Positions 9,969 to 23,466 of a stretch of DNA of 64,000 nucleotides are shown piece after piece. A model generated the notes under the pieces. That model worked only from the letters and a program-made list of their open reading frames with translations. It made no database searches and was not told the DNA's origin. Both the position numbers and the translations under genes were made by a program. Within the stretch, counting starts at the first letter, position 1, and the number at the start of each line of letters is the position of its first letter. The stretch comes from Luteimonas terrae (GTDB taxonomy: Bacteria > Pseudomonadota > Gammaproteobacteria > Xanthomonadales > Xanthomonadaceae): positions 1,240,001-1,304,000 of the forward strand of contig NZ_SMTG01000002.1 in the NCBI RefSeq assembly GCF_004358165.1, read 5' to 3'.

Positions 9969-10420
9969 CGACCGACATTTCGCTGCCGATCCTGATCGAC
10001 GGCGTCCACAAGCTGTTGCCGCACCGCTATCCGTTCCTGTTGATCGACCGCGTCGTCGAGTTCGAGCACGGCAAGCGCGTGGTGTGCTGGAAGAACGTCT
10101 CGGCCAACGAGGAGTTCTTCCAGGGGCATTTTCCCGGCCAGCCGGTGATGCCAGGCGTCCTGGTGATCGAGGCGCTGGCGCAGGCCGGCGGCATCCTCAC
10201 GCACCTGACCAAGGGCAAGGATTGCGAAGGCAATCTCTCGTATCTGGTCAAGGTGGACGCGGCCAAGTTCTCGCGCATGGTGGTGCCGGGCGATCGACTC
10301 GAGCTCGAAGTCACGATCAAGCGCGAGATCCGCAACATGACCATGTACAGCGGCATCGCCCGCGTCGACGGCCAGCAGGCCGCGTGCGCGGAGATCCTCT
10401 GCGCCGAGGTCCCGCGCTGA
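9965..10420 (+). CDS. fabZ: 3-hydroxyacyl-[acyl-carrier-protein] dehydratase FabZ
   Basis: FabZ removes water from 3-hydroxyacyl-ACP in fatty acid elongation and competes with LpxA/LpxD for hydroxyacyl-ACP. That explains why the gene sits between lpxD and lpxA. The hotdog-fold active-site segment [20 protein letters not shown] carries the catalytic His at 55 and Glu at 69. Length is 151 residues, normal for the family. The start overlaps the lpxD stop; lpxA begins one base after the fabZ stop. The whole lpxD-fabZ-lpxA-lpxB unit is likely translated from one mRNA. Confidence 0.96.
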   Translation: MTTDISLPILIDGVHKLLPHRYPFLLIDRVVEFEHGKRVVCWKNVSANEEFFQGHFPGQPVMPGVLVIEALAQAGGILTHLTKGKDCEGNLSYLVKVDAAKFSRMVVPGDRLELEVTIKREIRNMTMYSGIARVDGQQAACAEILCAEVPR

Positions 10421-10421
10421 C

Positions 10422-11207
10422 ATGGGCGCCGCGCAGGTCCATCCCAGCGCGGTCGTCGATCCCCGCGCGACGCTGGGCGAGGACGTGCGCATCGGTGCCT
10501 TCACCATCATCGGTCCCGATGTGGACATCGGTGCCGGCACGATCGTCGGCCCGCATTGCAGCATCCACGGGCCGACGCGCATCGGCAGCGGCAACCACTT
10601 CCACGGCCACGCCGCGATCGGCGGCGAGCCGCAGGACAAGAAGTTCGCCGGCGAGCGCGCCGAGCTGGTGATCGGCGATCGCAACACGGTCCGCGAATTC
10701 GTGACGATCAACCGCGGCACCGGCGACGGCGGTGGCATCACACGCGTCGGCGACGACAACTGGTTCCTCGCCTACACGCACGTCGCCCATGACTGCGTCG
10801 TCGGCAATCGCTGCGTGTTCTCCAACAACGCCACCCTGGCGGGCCACGTCGAGGTCGGCGACCACGTGATCCTCAGCGGCTTCGTGGGCATCCACCAGTT
10901 CTGCCGGATCGGCGCGCATGCGTTCATCGGCATGGGCGCCTTCGTCAACGGCGACGTGCCGCCGTTCGTGATGGTGGCGCAGGACGGCTATGGCCGGCCG
11001 CGCGGCATCAATGCCGAGGGTCTCAAGCGTCGCGGCTTCGACGCGACGCGGACGTCCGCGATCAAGCGCGCCTACCGGGCGCTGTACGTTTCCGGCGATT
11101 CGCTGGCCGACGCGCGCGCGCGCCTGGCCGAGATGGCGCAGGACAGTGACGATGTCCGCGCCTTTCTCGACTTCATCGATGCAGGCGATCGCCCGCTGCT
11201 GCGTTGA
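10422..11207 (+). CDS. lpxA: UDP-N-acetylglucosamine acyltransferase
   Basis: LpxA performs the first, reversible acylation of UDP-GlcNAc in lipid A synthesis. The 261-residue product is a left-handed beta-helix of hexapeptide repeats plus a C-terminal helical region. The catalytic His is residue 123 in THVAHDC, matching His125 of the E. coli enzyme, and the [17 protein letters not shown] segment that shapes the acyl pocket follows. Acyl-chain preference cannot be read with confidence. lpxB follows closely, with a possible TTG start overlapping this stop. Confidence 0.96.
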   Translation: MGAAQVHPSAVVDPRATLGEDVRIGAFTIIGPDVDIGAGTIVGPHCSIHGPTRIGSGNHFHGHAAIGGEPQDKKFAGERAELVIGDRNTVREFVTINRGTGDGGGITRVGDDNWFLAYTHVAHDCVVGNRCVFSNNATLAGHVEVGDHVILSGFVGIHQFCRIGAHAFIGMGAFVNGDVPPFVMVAQDGYGRPRGINAEGLKRRGFDATRTSAIKRAYRALYVSGDSLADARARLAEMAQDSDDVRAFLDFIDAGDRPLLR

Positions 11208-11233
11208 TACGCTTGCGGCACGACGCGCTGTCG

Positions 11234-12469
11234 ATGCCGCACAATGACGCCGTGTCCAGTCCCGCGCCCGCTTCACTGATTCCCGACCACGCGTCCGCCG
11301 CGCCCTTGCGCATCGCACTCGTCGCCGGCGAAGCCTCCGGCGATCTGCTGGGTGCCGGCCTGATCGACCAGTTGCGCATGCGCCATCCGGGCGCGGTGTT
11401 CGCGGGCGTCGGCGGCGATGCGATGCGCACCGCGGGGATGGAAACCTGGCACGACGCTGGCGAACTCGCGGTCATGGGCCTGTCGGAAGTGCTGCGACAC
11501 CTGCCGCGCCTGCTGAAGCTGCGCAGGACACTGCGCAAGCGGCTGCTCGACTGGCGGCCGGACGTCTTCATCGGCATCGATGCGCCGGACTTCAATCTGG
11601 GTCTCGAGCGCACGCTCAAGGACCAAGGCATCCGCACCGTGCACTACGTCAGCCCGTCGATCTGGGCCTGGCGACAGGGGCGCGCGGCGAAGATCGGCCG
11701 CAGCGCAGACCTGGTGCTGTGCCTGTTCCCGATGGAACCGACGATTTACGCGCAGCATGGCGTCGATGCGCGTTTCGTCGGCCACCCGCTGGCAGAGATG
11801 CTGGCGCTCGAGCCCGATCGCAGCGCCGCGCGCGCGACGCTCGGCCTGCCGCACGACGCGCCGGTGCTCGCCATGCTGCCCGGCTCGCGCCTCGGCGAGA
11901 TCGCGCGCTTGGGCGAGGTGTTTCTCGATGCCGCCGCGCGCGTCGCCGCTGCGATGCCCGGGCTGCGCATCGTGCTGCCGGCGGCGAACGCCGGCTGTCG
12001 TGCCGCGATCGACACCCTGCTCGCGCACCCGGAGTTCGCCGCGCTCGACGTGCAGGTACTCGACGGCCAGGCCCGCACCGCGATGGTCGCCAGCGACGTC
12101 GTGCTGCTGGCGTCCGGCACCGCGACGCTCGAAGCGCTGCTGGCCAAGCGCCCGATGGTCGTCGGCTACCGCATCGCGCCGAGCACCGCTTTCATCGTGC
12201 GCCTGTTCAAGCTGATGCGCGTCGACCGGTTCTCGCTGCCGAACGTGCTCGCCGGCAGGACGATCGCGCCGGAGTTCATGCAGGAAGACTGCACGCCGGA
12301 AAACCTCGCCGACGCCGTGCTGCACTGGTTCCGGGATCCGCAGGCGGCCGATGCGCTGCAGCCGGTCTATCGTGATCTGCACCTGCAGTTGCGCCAAGGC
12401 GCCTCGGCGACCGCTGCCGATGCGGTGGCGCGTCTGGCCCTGCCTGCCCTGCCGGCGCCCGCGCCATGA
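11234..12469 (+). CDS. lpxB: lipid-A-disaccharide synthase
   Basis: LpxB joins UDP-diacylglucosamine and lipid X to form the tetraacyl disaccharide backbone of lipid A. The GT19 family features are clear: [15 protein letters not shown] near the N-terminus, [15 protein letters not shown] in the middle, LPGSRLGEI and the [11 protein letters not shown] donor-binding stretch. ATG 11234 gives 411 residues. A TTG at 11204 overlapping the lpxA stop would add ten residues and also fits translational coupling, so the start is uncertain. The final codons overlap rnhB (ATGA). Confidence 0.94.
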   Translation: MPHNDAVSSPAPASLIPDHASAAPLRIALVAGEASGDLLGAGLIDQLRMRHPGAVFAGVGGDAMRTAGMETWHDAGELAVMGLSEVLRHLPRLLKLRRTLRKRLLDWRPDVFIGIDAPDFNLGLERTLKDQGIRTVHYVSPSIWAWRQGRAAKIGRSADLVLCLFPMEPTIYAQHGVDARFVGHPLAEMLALEPDRSAARATLGLPHDAPVLAMLPGSRLGEIARLGEVFLDAAARVAAAMPGLRIVLPAANAGCRAAIDTLLAHPEFAALDVQVLDGQARTAMVASDVVLLASGTATLEALLAKRPMVVGYRIAPSTAFIVRLFKLMRVDRFSLPNVLAGRTIAPEFMQEDCTPENLADAVLHWFRDPQAADALQPVYRDLHLQLRQGASATAADAVARLALPALPAPAP

Positions 12470-13107
12470 CCCGCCGTCTGCGCATCGCTGGCGTCGATGA
12501 AGCCGGCCGCGGACCGCTGGCCGGACCGGTCGTGGTCGCGGCGGTCATCCTGCATCCCAGGCGTCCGATCGACGGCCTCGACGATTCCAAGAAGCTGACC
12601 GAAAAGCGCCGCGAGGCCCTGTATCCGCGCATCGTCGAACACGCCCTCGCGTGGCGCATCGAGTTCGTCGAGGTCGACGAGATCGATCGCGTCAACATCT
12701 TCCAGGCCACGATGCTGGGCATGGCCCGCGCGGTGCAGGCACTGGCGCCTGCCGCCGAGCGTGTGCTGATCGACGGCAATCACGTGCCGCGCGCGATGCC
12801 GTGCCCCGCGCGTGCGATCGTCGGAGGCGACGCGACCGAGCAGGCGATCATGGCCGCCTCGATCCTCGCCAAGGTCGCGCGCGACCGCGCGATGGTGGCG
12901 CTGCACGCACAGTTCCCGGATTACGGTTTCGACAGCCACAAGGGCTACGGCGCGCCGACGCATCTCGCCGCGCTGCTCGCGCATGGCCCCTGCGTGCACC
13001 ACCGCCGGAGCTTCGCCCCGGTGTCCCGCCTGCTGCCCGCAGCCGTGTCGGATGCCGTCGCAGAACCTGCCACCGCGGACCTCTTCGCCGAGCCTTTGCC
13101 GGCCTGA
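12466..13107 (+). CDS. rnhB: ribonuclease HII
   Basis: RNase HII removes RNA of RNA/DNA hybrids and single ribonucleotides misinserted in DNA. The motif [15 protein letters not shown] places catalytic Asp11 and Glu12. Asp103 in LIDGNHVP is the third acidic residue, and the [10 protein letters not shown] segment carries the fourth. The 213-residue length is typical, with an Ala/Pro-rich tail. It overlaps the end of lpxB by four bases, so it is co-translated with the lipid A genes, a widespread arrangement. A 146-base gap without a clear promoter or hairpin separates it from dnaE. Confidence 0.96.
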   Translation: MTRRLRIAGVDEAGRGPLAGPVVVAAVILHPRRPIDGLDDSKKLTEKRREALYPRIVEHALAWRIEFVEVDEIDRVNIFQATMLGMARAVQALAPAAERVLIDGNHVPRAMPCPARAIVGGDATEQAIMAASILAKVARDRAMVALHAQFPDYGFDSHKGYGAPTHLAALLAHGPCVHHRRSFAPVSRLLPAAVSDAVAEPATADLFAEPLPA

Positions 13108-13253
13108 TTTCCCCGCGTCGGATACCCACGACTGAACCGCTCCCGATGGGCCGGCACGCGCCTTCCGCGCCAGAGCGCGACCTGTCCCCTGTCAAGCCTT
13201 GTCCGCCCCCGCCCCCGGCCCTAACCTGACACTCCGGCCGCCACGCCCCCGCA

Positions 13254-16784
<3,531 letters not shown>

Positions 16785-16864
16785 CGGCCGACGGCCAAGT
16801 TCCGGCAACGTGCAAGGATCCGTCTTCCGGACGCCCTCGTACGGCCTGCCCGGGCGCGGTCGGC

Positions 16865-16870
16865 TAGACT
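16865..16870 (+). promoter_or_regulatory. candidate -10 element for accA
   Basis: TAGACT lies 88 bases before the accA ATG in the 174-base gap after dnaE, flanked by very GC-rich DNA. It is of the same TAGAnT type as the hexamer upstream of pyrH. No good -35 is visible. It is listed because the gap is long enough for an independent accA promoter. Confidence 0.25.
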
Positions 16871-16958
16871 GTCGCCCTTTCCGGCCCCGGCCGGCCCCGC
16901 GTGGCGCGTCGCGCCCGGGTCCGCACCGCGGCCGCTCCCGAACGGACGGCTCTCCCGA

Positions 16959-17918
<960 letters not shown>

Positions 17919-18009
17919 GCACCGCCTTCGTACCGGCGTCGCCCGGCCTTCAACGGTTCTTCGCGGACGCATGACAGACTCGTCGCTCACTCGACGAAGG
18001 GATGCTTCG

Positions 18010-18678
18010 ATGAAGATGCGCGCCGCTGTCTACAGCGTTCCCTTGCTGGCGCTGTCGTGTGCCTTGACCACCGTCGCGGCCACGCCGGCCCGTGCGGCCG
18101 ACGATCACACGCGCGAGGTCGCGGCCCGTGCACCCGCGCTGGCGGGCGCCGCGCAGGCGGCCTGCGCAGCGGTCACGCGCCCCGACGCCCCGACGCCGCT
18201 CGAAATCGAAAGTGCGATCCGGGATGCGCGCGCCGCCGTCGGCGCAGCGGTGACATCTGACGAGACGGTGCCCGCGGCTGCGCCGATCCTCGCGGCACTC
18301 GCGAGCCGCATCGGTGAACTCGACCGGGTGCCGTCAGTGCAGTTGCAGATGTTGCGCAATGCGCTCGCCAACCGTGCTGGCGACCGCGAGCGACTGATCG
18401 AAGGCCGCGCGTTCGCACATGCCTTGTTGCAGCACATCGAAAGCAGCGGTGACGGCGCGACACCCCGGACCGCTTGGCATCCGTGTCTGGTCAGCAACGA
18501 GTACGCGTTCGTGCAGCAGGTCCTGCGGGCGCAGAAGGTCACCCAGCAGGCGCTGGTGCACGAGAACGGACGGCATTACGACAAGCTGACCCTGACGATG
18601 GCCGACAGAAGCACGCGCGAGGTGTTCTTCGACATCACCGATCTCTTCAGGCGCAATACCGAAGCGCTCACCCGCTGA
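18010..18678 (+). CDS. secreted protein of unknown function
   Basis: I do not recognise this family. ATG 18010 follows a GAAGG ribosome binding site with about nine bases spacing and gives a 222-residue protein with a signal peptide ending near AAT-PARA-AD (about residue 30). The mature protein is Ala-rich and helical up to about residue 130. Its C-terminal part has a better-conserved look: HPCLVSNEYAFVQQVLRAQ followed by an ENGRHYDKLTLTMADRST stretch, resembling a small beta domain. Only two cysteines remain in the mature part. The gene follows accA and converges with an oxidoreductase gene six bases away. An alternative start at 17971 lacks a good site. Confidence 0.7.
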   Translation: MKMRAAVYSVPLLALSCALTTVAATPARAADDHTREVAARAPALAGAAQAACAAVTRPDAPTPLEIESAIRDARAAVGAAVTSDETVPAAAPILAALASRIGELDRVPSVQLQMLRNALANRAGDRERLIEGRAFAHALLQHIESSGDGATPRTAWHPCLVSNEYAFVQQVLRAQKVTQQALVHENGRHYDKLTLTMADRSTREVFFDITDLFRRNTEALTR

Positions 18679-18684
18679 AGGCGC

Positions 18685-19746
18685 TCACCACGCCCGCAGA
18701 TACTGCGCGGGCGCTGCGATCTCCACGCCGAGTTCGCGCGCCGCCCGGCGTGGGAAGTACGGGTCGCGCAGCAGCTCACGCGCGAGCAGCACCACGTCGG
18801 CATCACCCGCCGCGACGATGCGCTCGGCCTGCGCAGGGGTGGTGATCAGCCCGACCGCGCCGGTGGCGATGCCGGCCTGCGCGCGGATCTCGCGCGCGAA
18901 CGGCACCTGGTAGTCGGGCACCGCCTCGATCGCCTGCAACGGCGACAGTCCGCCGCTGGACGTGTCGATCAGATCGACGCCGCGCGACGTCAGCCGGCGC
19001 GCCAGCTCGATGCTCTGCGGAAGATCCCAGCCGCCGTCGACCCAGTCGGTCGCCGACAGCCGCACCCACAAGGGCAGGCGGTCCGGCCAGACCGTGCGCA
19101 CGGCGTCGACGACGTCGAGCAGCAGGCGCACGCGATGGTCGAAACGGCCACCCCAGGCGTCGTCGCGCGTGTTCGACAACGGCGACAGGAACTGGTGTAG
19201 CAGATAGCCGTGCGCGGCGTGGAGTTCGATCACCTCGAACCCGGCGTCGAGTGCGCGCAACGCGCCTGCGCGGAAGTCGGCGACGATCCGCGCGATACCG
19301 GCCGCGTCCAGCGCGTGCGGTGCGGGATACCGGTCGCTGTAAACCTGCGCCGACGGCGCCACGACCGGCCAGCCACCGGCATCTTCCGGCACGGCGCCAT
19401 GGCCGCGCCACGGGGCGAAGGTGCTGGCCTTGCGGCCCGCGTGCCCCAGCTGGATCGCCGGCACCGCGCCCTGCGCCCGGATGAATCCGGCGATCGGTGC
19501 CCAGGCGTGCGCCTGCGCGTCGTTCCAGATGCCGGCGTCCTCCGGCGAGATGCGGGCCTCGGGCGACACAGCGCAGGCCTCGGTCATCACCAGCCCCGCG
19601 CCACCGACCGCGCGACTGCCCAGATGGACGCGATGCCAGTCGTCCGGCACGCCTTCGACCGCGCTGTACTGGCACATCGGCGAGACCGCGATGCGGTTGC
19701 GCAACGTCAGGCCGCGCTGGCGGAACGGCGCGAACAGTGCGGACAT
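18685..19746 (-). CDS. NADH:flavin oxidoreductase, old yellow enzyme family (YqjM/NamA-like)
   Basis: This 353-residue FMN enzyme belongs to the OYE family, which reduces activated C=C bonds with NAD(P)H. SPMCQYSA at residues 22-29 includes the Cys that tunes FMN in the YqjM-like class. HAAHGYLLHQFLSPLSN is the substrate-side motif, and the C-terminal half has VGLITTPAQAERIV and the ARELLRDPYFP phosphate-binding end. An AGGAG ribosome binding site lies about eight bases before the ATG. The long open frame upstream is noncoding. It is divergent from tilS and converges on the secreted unknown. The natural substrate cannot be inferred. Confidence 0.93.
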   Translation of the reverse strand: MSALFAPFRQRGLTLRNRIAVSPMCQYSAVEGVPDDWHRVHLGSRAVGGAGLVMTEACAVSPEARISPEDAGIWNDAQAHAWAPIAGFIRAQGAVPAIQLGHAGRKASTFAPWRGHGAVPEDAGGWPVVAPSAQVYSDRYPAPHALDAAGIARIVADFRAGALRALDAGFEVIELHAAHGYLLHQFLSPLSNTRDDAWGGRFDHRVRLLLDVVDAVRTVWPDRLPLWVRLSATDWVDGGWDLPQSIELARRLTSRGVDLIDTSSGGLSPLQAIEAVPDYQVPFAREIRAQAGIATGAVGLITTPAQAERIVAAGDADVVLLARELLRDPYFPRRAARELGVEIAAPAQYLRAW

Positions 19747-19853
19747 GGCGGAACTCCTCGTGACGGCCCCCGACTCTAGGCCCGCACACAAGGCGGCGCG
19801 AGCGCATCTGCGGATCGCAGCGTCGCAATCGAAGGCGCGGCTACCATGTCGGC

Positions 19854-21182
19854 ATGCAGATCGCGTTGCCACGTCCCGAAGCATTCGCCGAAGCGGACGG
19901 CCGGATCGTCGTCGGCTACAGCGGCGGACTGGACTCGACGGTGCTGCTGCACGTGCTGGCGCACACACCGGACCTGCGCGCACGCGGCTTGGAGGCACTG
20001 CATGTCCACCATGGCCTGCAGGCCGCGGCCGACGACTGGGCGGCGCATTGTCGGCGCGTGTGCGACACGCTTGATCTGCCCTGCAAGGTCGCGCGCGTGG
20101 ACGTCGCGCGCGATGCCGGCCACGGCCTCGAAGCGGCCGCACGCGCGGCGCGGCGCGCTGCGTTCGCGCAGTCGATGGCGCCGGGCGATCTGCTCGCCCT
20201 CGCCCATCACCGTGACGACCAGGCGGAAACCGTGCTGCTGCGTGCGCTGCGTGCGTCCGGGCCGGACGGCCTCGCCGCGATGCGGGCATGGCGCAGGTTC
20301 GGCACCGGCTGGCTGTGGCGGCCGCTGCTGGCCCTGCCACGCGCGCAGCTCCTCGCCTATGCGCAGGCCCATGGCCTGCACTGGATCGAGGACCCCAGCA
20401 ACGCCGTCGACGATGCCGATCGCAACTTCCTGCGCAACCGGGTATTGCCGCTGCTGCGCAGCCGCTGGCCGCAGGCCGATGCGGCGCTGGCGGGCGTGGC
20501 GGCGCTGCAGGCCGACGCGACGGCACTGCTGTCACCGGACGATGTCGCCGCGCTTGCAGGTGCACGCACGTCCGACCCCGCCGTGCTCGACACGACCCGC
20601 CTCCAGGCCCTGCCCTCGGCCCGACGCGCGCGCGTGTTACGGCAGTGGATCGACGCCCTCGGCCTGCCGCCTTTGCCCGCGCGCGCCGTCGCCTGGTGCG
20701 AGGCCGATCTGGCGACAGGACGTGCGGATCGCGTTCCGGTCTTCGACTGGTCCGCCCATCGCTTGCAGCGCTGGCGCACGCAGCTGCATGCTGGCCCGAT
20801 CCGCTCACCGCTGGCCGGGGACTTCGCCAGCACGTGGTCGGGCAAGGTGCCACTCCAGTTGCCGGATGGCGGCCGCCTGTGGCTCGAAGGCGCACCGGCG
20901 GACATGCGGTGGACGGTACGCGCGCGGCACGGCGGCGAGCGCGTCCGGCTGACCGGCCGCGCGCATTCGCACAGCCTCAAGCACGTGCTGCAGGCGCGGG
21001 ACATCCCACCCTGGCAGCGCGCGCACCTGCCGCTCCTGCTGGATGCCGACGGCCTGGTCCAGGCCGCCGGTGATCTCGTGTTCGATGCCGGCTTCGAGGC
21101 CTGGCTGCGGGCGGGCGGTCGTCGCCTGCGCTGGGCTGCGCCAGGGGCGCTGCATACCGCCGACGACGCGCCGATGGCTTAA
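19854..21182 (+). CDS. tilS: tRNA(Ile)-lysidine synthetase
   Basis: TilS attaches lysine to C34 of tRNA-Ile(CAU) so that it reads AUA instead of AUG. The N-terminal PP-loop is GYSGGLDSTVLL with the nucleotide-binding SGGLDST at residues 23-29, followed by HVHHGLQ and the HHRDDQAETVLLR segment. The C-terminal half has the TilS substrate-binding and TilS_C domains, ending in the LPLLLDADGLVQAAGDL region. Length is 442 residues. It forms a compact unit with xseB (nine-base gap) and ispA. Confidence 0.95.
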   Translation: MQIALPRPEAFAEADGRIVVGYSGGLDSTVLLHVLAHTPDLRARGLEALHVHHGLQAAADDWAAHCRRVCDTLDLPCKVARVDVARDAGHGLEAAARAARRAAFAQSMAPGDLLALAHHRDDQAETVLLRALRASGPDGLAAMRAWRRFGTGWLWRPLLALPRAQLLAYAQAHGLHWIEDPSNAVDDADRNFLRNRVLPLLRSRWPQADAALAGVAALQADATALLSPDDVAALAGARTSDPAVLDTTRLQALPSARRARVLRQWIDALGLPPLPARAVAWCEADLATGRADRVPVFDWSAHRLQRWRTQLHAGPIRSPLAGDFASTWSGKVPLQLPDGGRLWLEGAPADMRWTVRARHGGERVRLTGRAHSHSLKHVLQARDIPPWQRAHLPLLLDADGLVQAAGDLVFDAGFEAWLRAGGRRLRWAAPGALHTADDAPMA

Positions 21183-21191
21183 AATCCGCAG

Positions 21192-21461
21192 ATGCCGAAG
21201 AAGACCGCCGCCGACCCCAGCCCCGTCGCCGATTTCGAGAATGCGCTGACCCAGCTCGAAGCGCTGGTCGAACGCATGGAAGGCGGCGAATTGAGCCTCG
21301 AAGATTCGCTGGGCGCCTACGAACGCGGCGTCGGCCTGTACCGCCGCTGCCAGCAGGCGCTCGAAGAGGCCGAACTGCGCGTGAAACTGCTCAGCGATCC
21401 CGCGGCGCCCGAACGCGCCCAGCCGTTCGGCGATGCGGCGCTGGACGATCCCGATGCCTGA
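21192..21461 (+). CDS. xseB: exodeoxyribonuclease VII small subunit
   Basis: XseB is the small subunit of exonuclease VII, which degrades single-stranded DNA with XseA (not in this window). The 89-residue helical-hairpin protein has the signature [19 protein letters not shown] followed by [20 protein letters not shown]. Its last codons overlap the start of ispA, the usual xseB-ispA coupling. The TAAAAT just upstream at 21181-21186 resembles a -10 element but overlaps the tilS stop, so its role is uncertain. Confidence 0.95.
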   Translation: MPKKTAADPSPVADFENALTQLEALVERMEGGELSLEDSLGAYERGVGLYRRCQQALEEAELRVKLLSDPAAPERAQPFGDAALDDPDA

Positions 21462-22353
21462 CGCGGCCAGCGGGACTGCCGCGCTGATCGACAGCTGGCG
21501 CAGCCGCACCGACGACACCCTGCAGCGCGCACTCGACACCGCCGCCGACGGGGAGCCGCGACTGTACGCGGCGATGCGCCACGCGGTGCTGCTCGGCGGC
21601 AAGCGCATGCGCCCGCTATTGGTCCACGCCACCGCGCATGCCTTCGGCGCGCCCGAGGCAGCGGCCGACGCCGCGTCCGCCGCGGTGGAACTGGTGCATG
21701 CCTACTCGCTGGTCCACGACGACCTGCCGGCGATGGACGACGACGCCCTGCGTCGCGGCCAGCCGACCGTGCACGTCGCCTTCGACGAGGCCACCGCGAT
21801 TCTCGCCGGCGACGCGCTGCAGACGCTGGCGTTCGCGCTGCTGGCCGAGGCGCCGCTCGATGCGGACGTCCGGCTGGCGATGGTCGCCGCGCTTGCGCGT
21901 GCAGCGGGCGCCAACGGCATGGTCGGCGGCCAGGCCCTGGACATCGCGGCGACCGGCGGCGCGCAGAGCGTCGACATCGCAGCGCTCGAACGCCTGCATG
22001 CGATGAAGACCGGCGCGCTGATCCGCGCAGCCGTCGCGCTGGGTGCGTTGGCCGCCGGCGTCGATGCGCCGACGCGCTCGCGCCTGGACGATTTCGCCGA
22101 TGCTCTGGGGCTCGCCTTCCAGATCCGCGACGACCTGCTCGACATCGAAGGCGACAGTGCGACGCTCGGCAAGACCGCCGGCAAGGACGTCGCACAGGAC
22201 AAGGCGACGTTCCCGGCGCTGATCGGCATCGAAGGCTCGCGCGCGCGGCTCGACGCGTTGGCGATGCGCATGCGCGATGCGCTCGCACCGTTCGGGGATG
22301 CCGCCGCGCCGCTGGCCGCACTCGGCCGCCGCGCGATCGAGCGGAGTTACTGA
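21454..22353 (+). CDS. ispA: farnesyl (geranyl) diphosphate synthase
   Basis: IspA condenses IPP and DMAPP into geranyl and farnesyl diphosphate, the substrate for UppS and for quinone side chains. The first Asp-rich motif [10 protein letters not shown] is at residues 88-97 and the second, DDLLDIEGD, near 227. The segment KRMRPLLV at 50-57 binds the substrate diphosphate. ATG 21454 overlaps the xseB stop and gives 299 residues; an in-frame ATG at 21433 would add seven. Unlike many proteobacteria, dxs does not follow; the gene converges with a DUF4870 gene seven bases away. Confidence 0.95.
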   Translation: MPDAASGTAALIDSWRSRTDDTLQRALDTAADGEPRLYAAMRHAVLLGGKRMRPLLVHATAHAFGAPEAAADAASAAVELVHAYSLVHDDLPAMDDDALRRGQPTVHVAFDEATAILAGDALQTLAFALLAEAPLDADVRLAMVAALARAAGANGMVGGQALDIAATGGAQSVDIAALERLHAMKTGALIRAAVALGALAAGVDAPTRSRLDDFADALGLAFQIRDDLLDIEGDSATLGKTAGKDVAQDKATFPALIGIEGSRARLDALAMRMRDALAPFGDAAAPLAALGRRAIERSY

Positions 22354-22360
22354 GCCGCGC

Positions 22361-22807
22361 TTAGCCGCCGAAGAACCGCAGCGTCAGCGGATGACGATAG
22401 TGCTCGCCGTTCCAGGCATGCACGGCGGCCACGCAACTGCTGACCAGCCACAGCACCGCGAGGCCGAGCGCCGCAGTCGCCAGCACCAGACCGGCCGGCA
22501 GGGTCACGATCGCGCCGATGCCCAGCGTCAGCACGGTCGCCCCGACCAGGGCAATGGCGGCGACAACGATCGCGCAGGCGTAGACGAACATGCTCAGGTG
22601 GAAGTTCAGCGCTTCGCGTGCGTGCTCGGCCACGAAGGCATCCGCGTCGCGCTTGAGCAGATAGACGACGCCGGCCACCAACGCGCCGGCCAGTCCGGAC
22701 ATCCAGCTGGTCATCACGGCAAGCAGCAAGGCACCGATGTGCAGGCCGGCCGCCCACTGGCGGCTGTCGTGTGCGGGCGTGGTCTGTGCGATGGATGCGG
22801 TGTGCAT
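22361..22807 (-). CDS. DUF4870 domain membrane protein
   Basis: A 148-residue membrane protein with about three hydrophobic segments separated by a charged loop. The loop includes the family hallmark AREALNFHLSMFVYA and the end carries HAWNGEHYRHPLTLRFFG. DUF4870 proteins are small membrane proteins of unknown role, widespread in bacteria. It is the first of two neighbouring, same-strand paralogues (the other at 22963-23373); the 155-base gap between them holds a terminator. The two share the core AREALNF motif and the C-terminal Y-R-(Y/H)-P segment but differ at the N-terminus, suggesting an old duplication. Confidence 0.85.
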   Translation of the reverse strand: MHTASIAQTTPAHDSRQWAAGLHIGALLLAVMTSWMSGLAGALVAGVVYLLKRDADAFVAEHAREALNFHLSMFVYACAIVVAAIALVGATVLTLGIGAIVTLPAGLVLATAALGLAVLWLVSSCVAAVHAWNGEHYRHPLTLRFFGG

Positions 22808-22915
22808 GGCGGAATCTCCAGGGTGAACCGTGTGTCCACACTGCGCGCGGAAAGTGCCGGCGTCGCGCCCTGGAGGTCACCGGGACTTCCGGCACCCCGC
22901 AGGACGCCGCGCACG

Positions 22916-22942
22916 AAAAAGCCCCGGCGCGGACGCCGGGGC
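22916..22942 (-). terminator. rho-independent terminator downstream of the 22963-23373 gene
   Basis: On the minus strand GCCCCGGCG and CGCCGGGGC form a perfect nine-base-pair stem with a four-base loop, followed by five T residues. It begins 20 bases after the stop of the second DUF4870 gene, so transcription of that gene probably ends here and does not run into the 22361-22807 paralogue. Confidence 0.85.
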
Positions 22943-22962
22943 CTGTTGCGCGACGCGCCGGC

Positions 22963-23373
22963 TTACTTGACCAGCCGGATCGCGAAGGGATAGCGGTAGG
23001 CCACGCCGTTGTTGGCCTTGATCGCCGCCATGATCGTCAGCACCAGCCAGGCCAGGCCGATGATGATGCCCAGGGGCGCCGTCAGGATGACGCCGATGCC
23101 GAAGGTCACCAGGGTGATCAGGAACATCACCACGCCGATCAGCAGCAGGGTGATGTTGAAGTTGAGGGCCTCGCGCGCCTGGTCGGCGGCGAACGGCATC
23201 GTGTCCTTCTTGATCAGCCAGATGATCAGCGGGCCGACGATGTTGCCGACGCCGCCGGTGAACAGCCCCGTCAGCGCGGCCAGGTGGCCGAACATGCCCC
23301 ATTGCCGCTCTTCGGCAGGCGCTGCGCCCGTGGGCGCCGCCGGCGCGGCGGTGTACTTCTCGAACTCGCTCAT
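22963..23373 (-). CDS. DUF4870 domain membrane protein (second copy)
   Basis: A 136-residue membrane protein of the DUF4870 family: a polar N-terminus of about 25 residues, a MFGHLAALTGLFTGGVGNI segment, the loop KKDTMPFAADQAREALNFN, then two hydrophobic helices and the ending NGVAYRYPFAIRLVK. It matches the standard family form more closely than its neighbour. A GGGGA ribosome binding site precedes the ATG and a strong terminator follows the stop, so it looks monocistronic. Function is unknown. Confidence 0.88.
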   Translation of the reverse strand: MSEFEKYTAAPAAPTGAAPAEERQWGMFGHLAALTGLFTGGVGNIVGPLIIWLIKKDTMPFAADQAREALNFNITLLLIGVVMFLITLVTFGIGVILTAPLGIIIGLAWLVLTIMAAIKANNGVAYRYPFAIRLVK

Positions 23374-23466
23374 GGAAATCCCCGTTGAAAAACGATGTGG
23401 ACGTAATCGCTGGGTCGCGCCCCGATCAACCGCCGGACCGGGTGCGACTGGCCGGCAGAGAATAGA

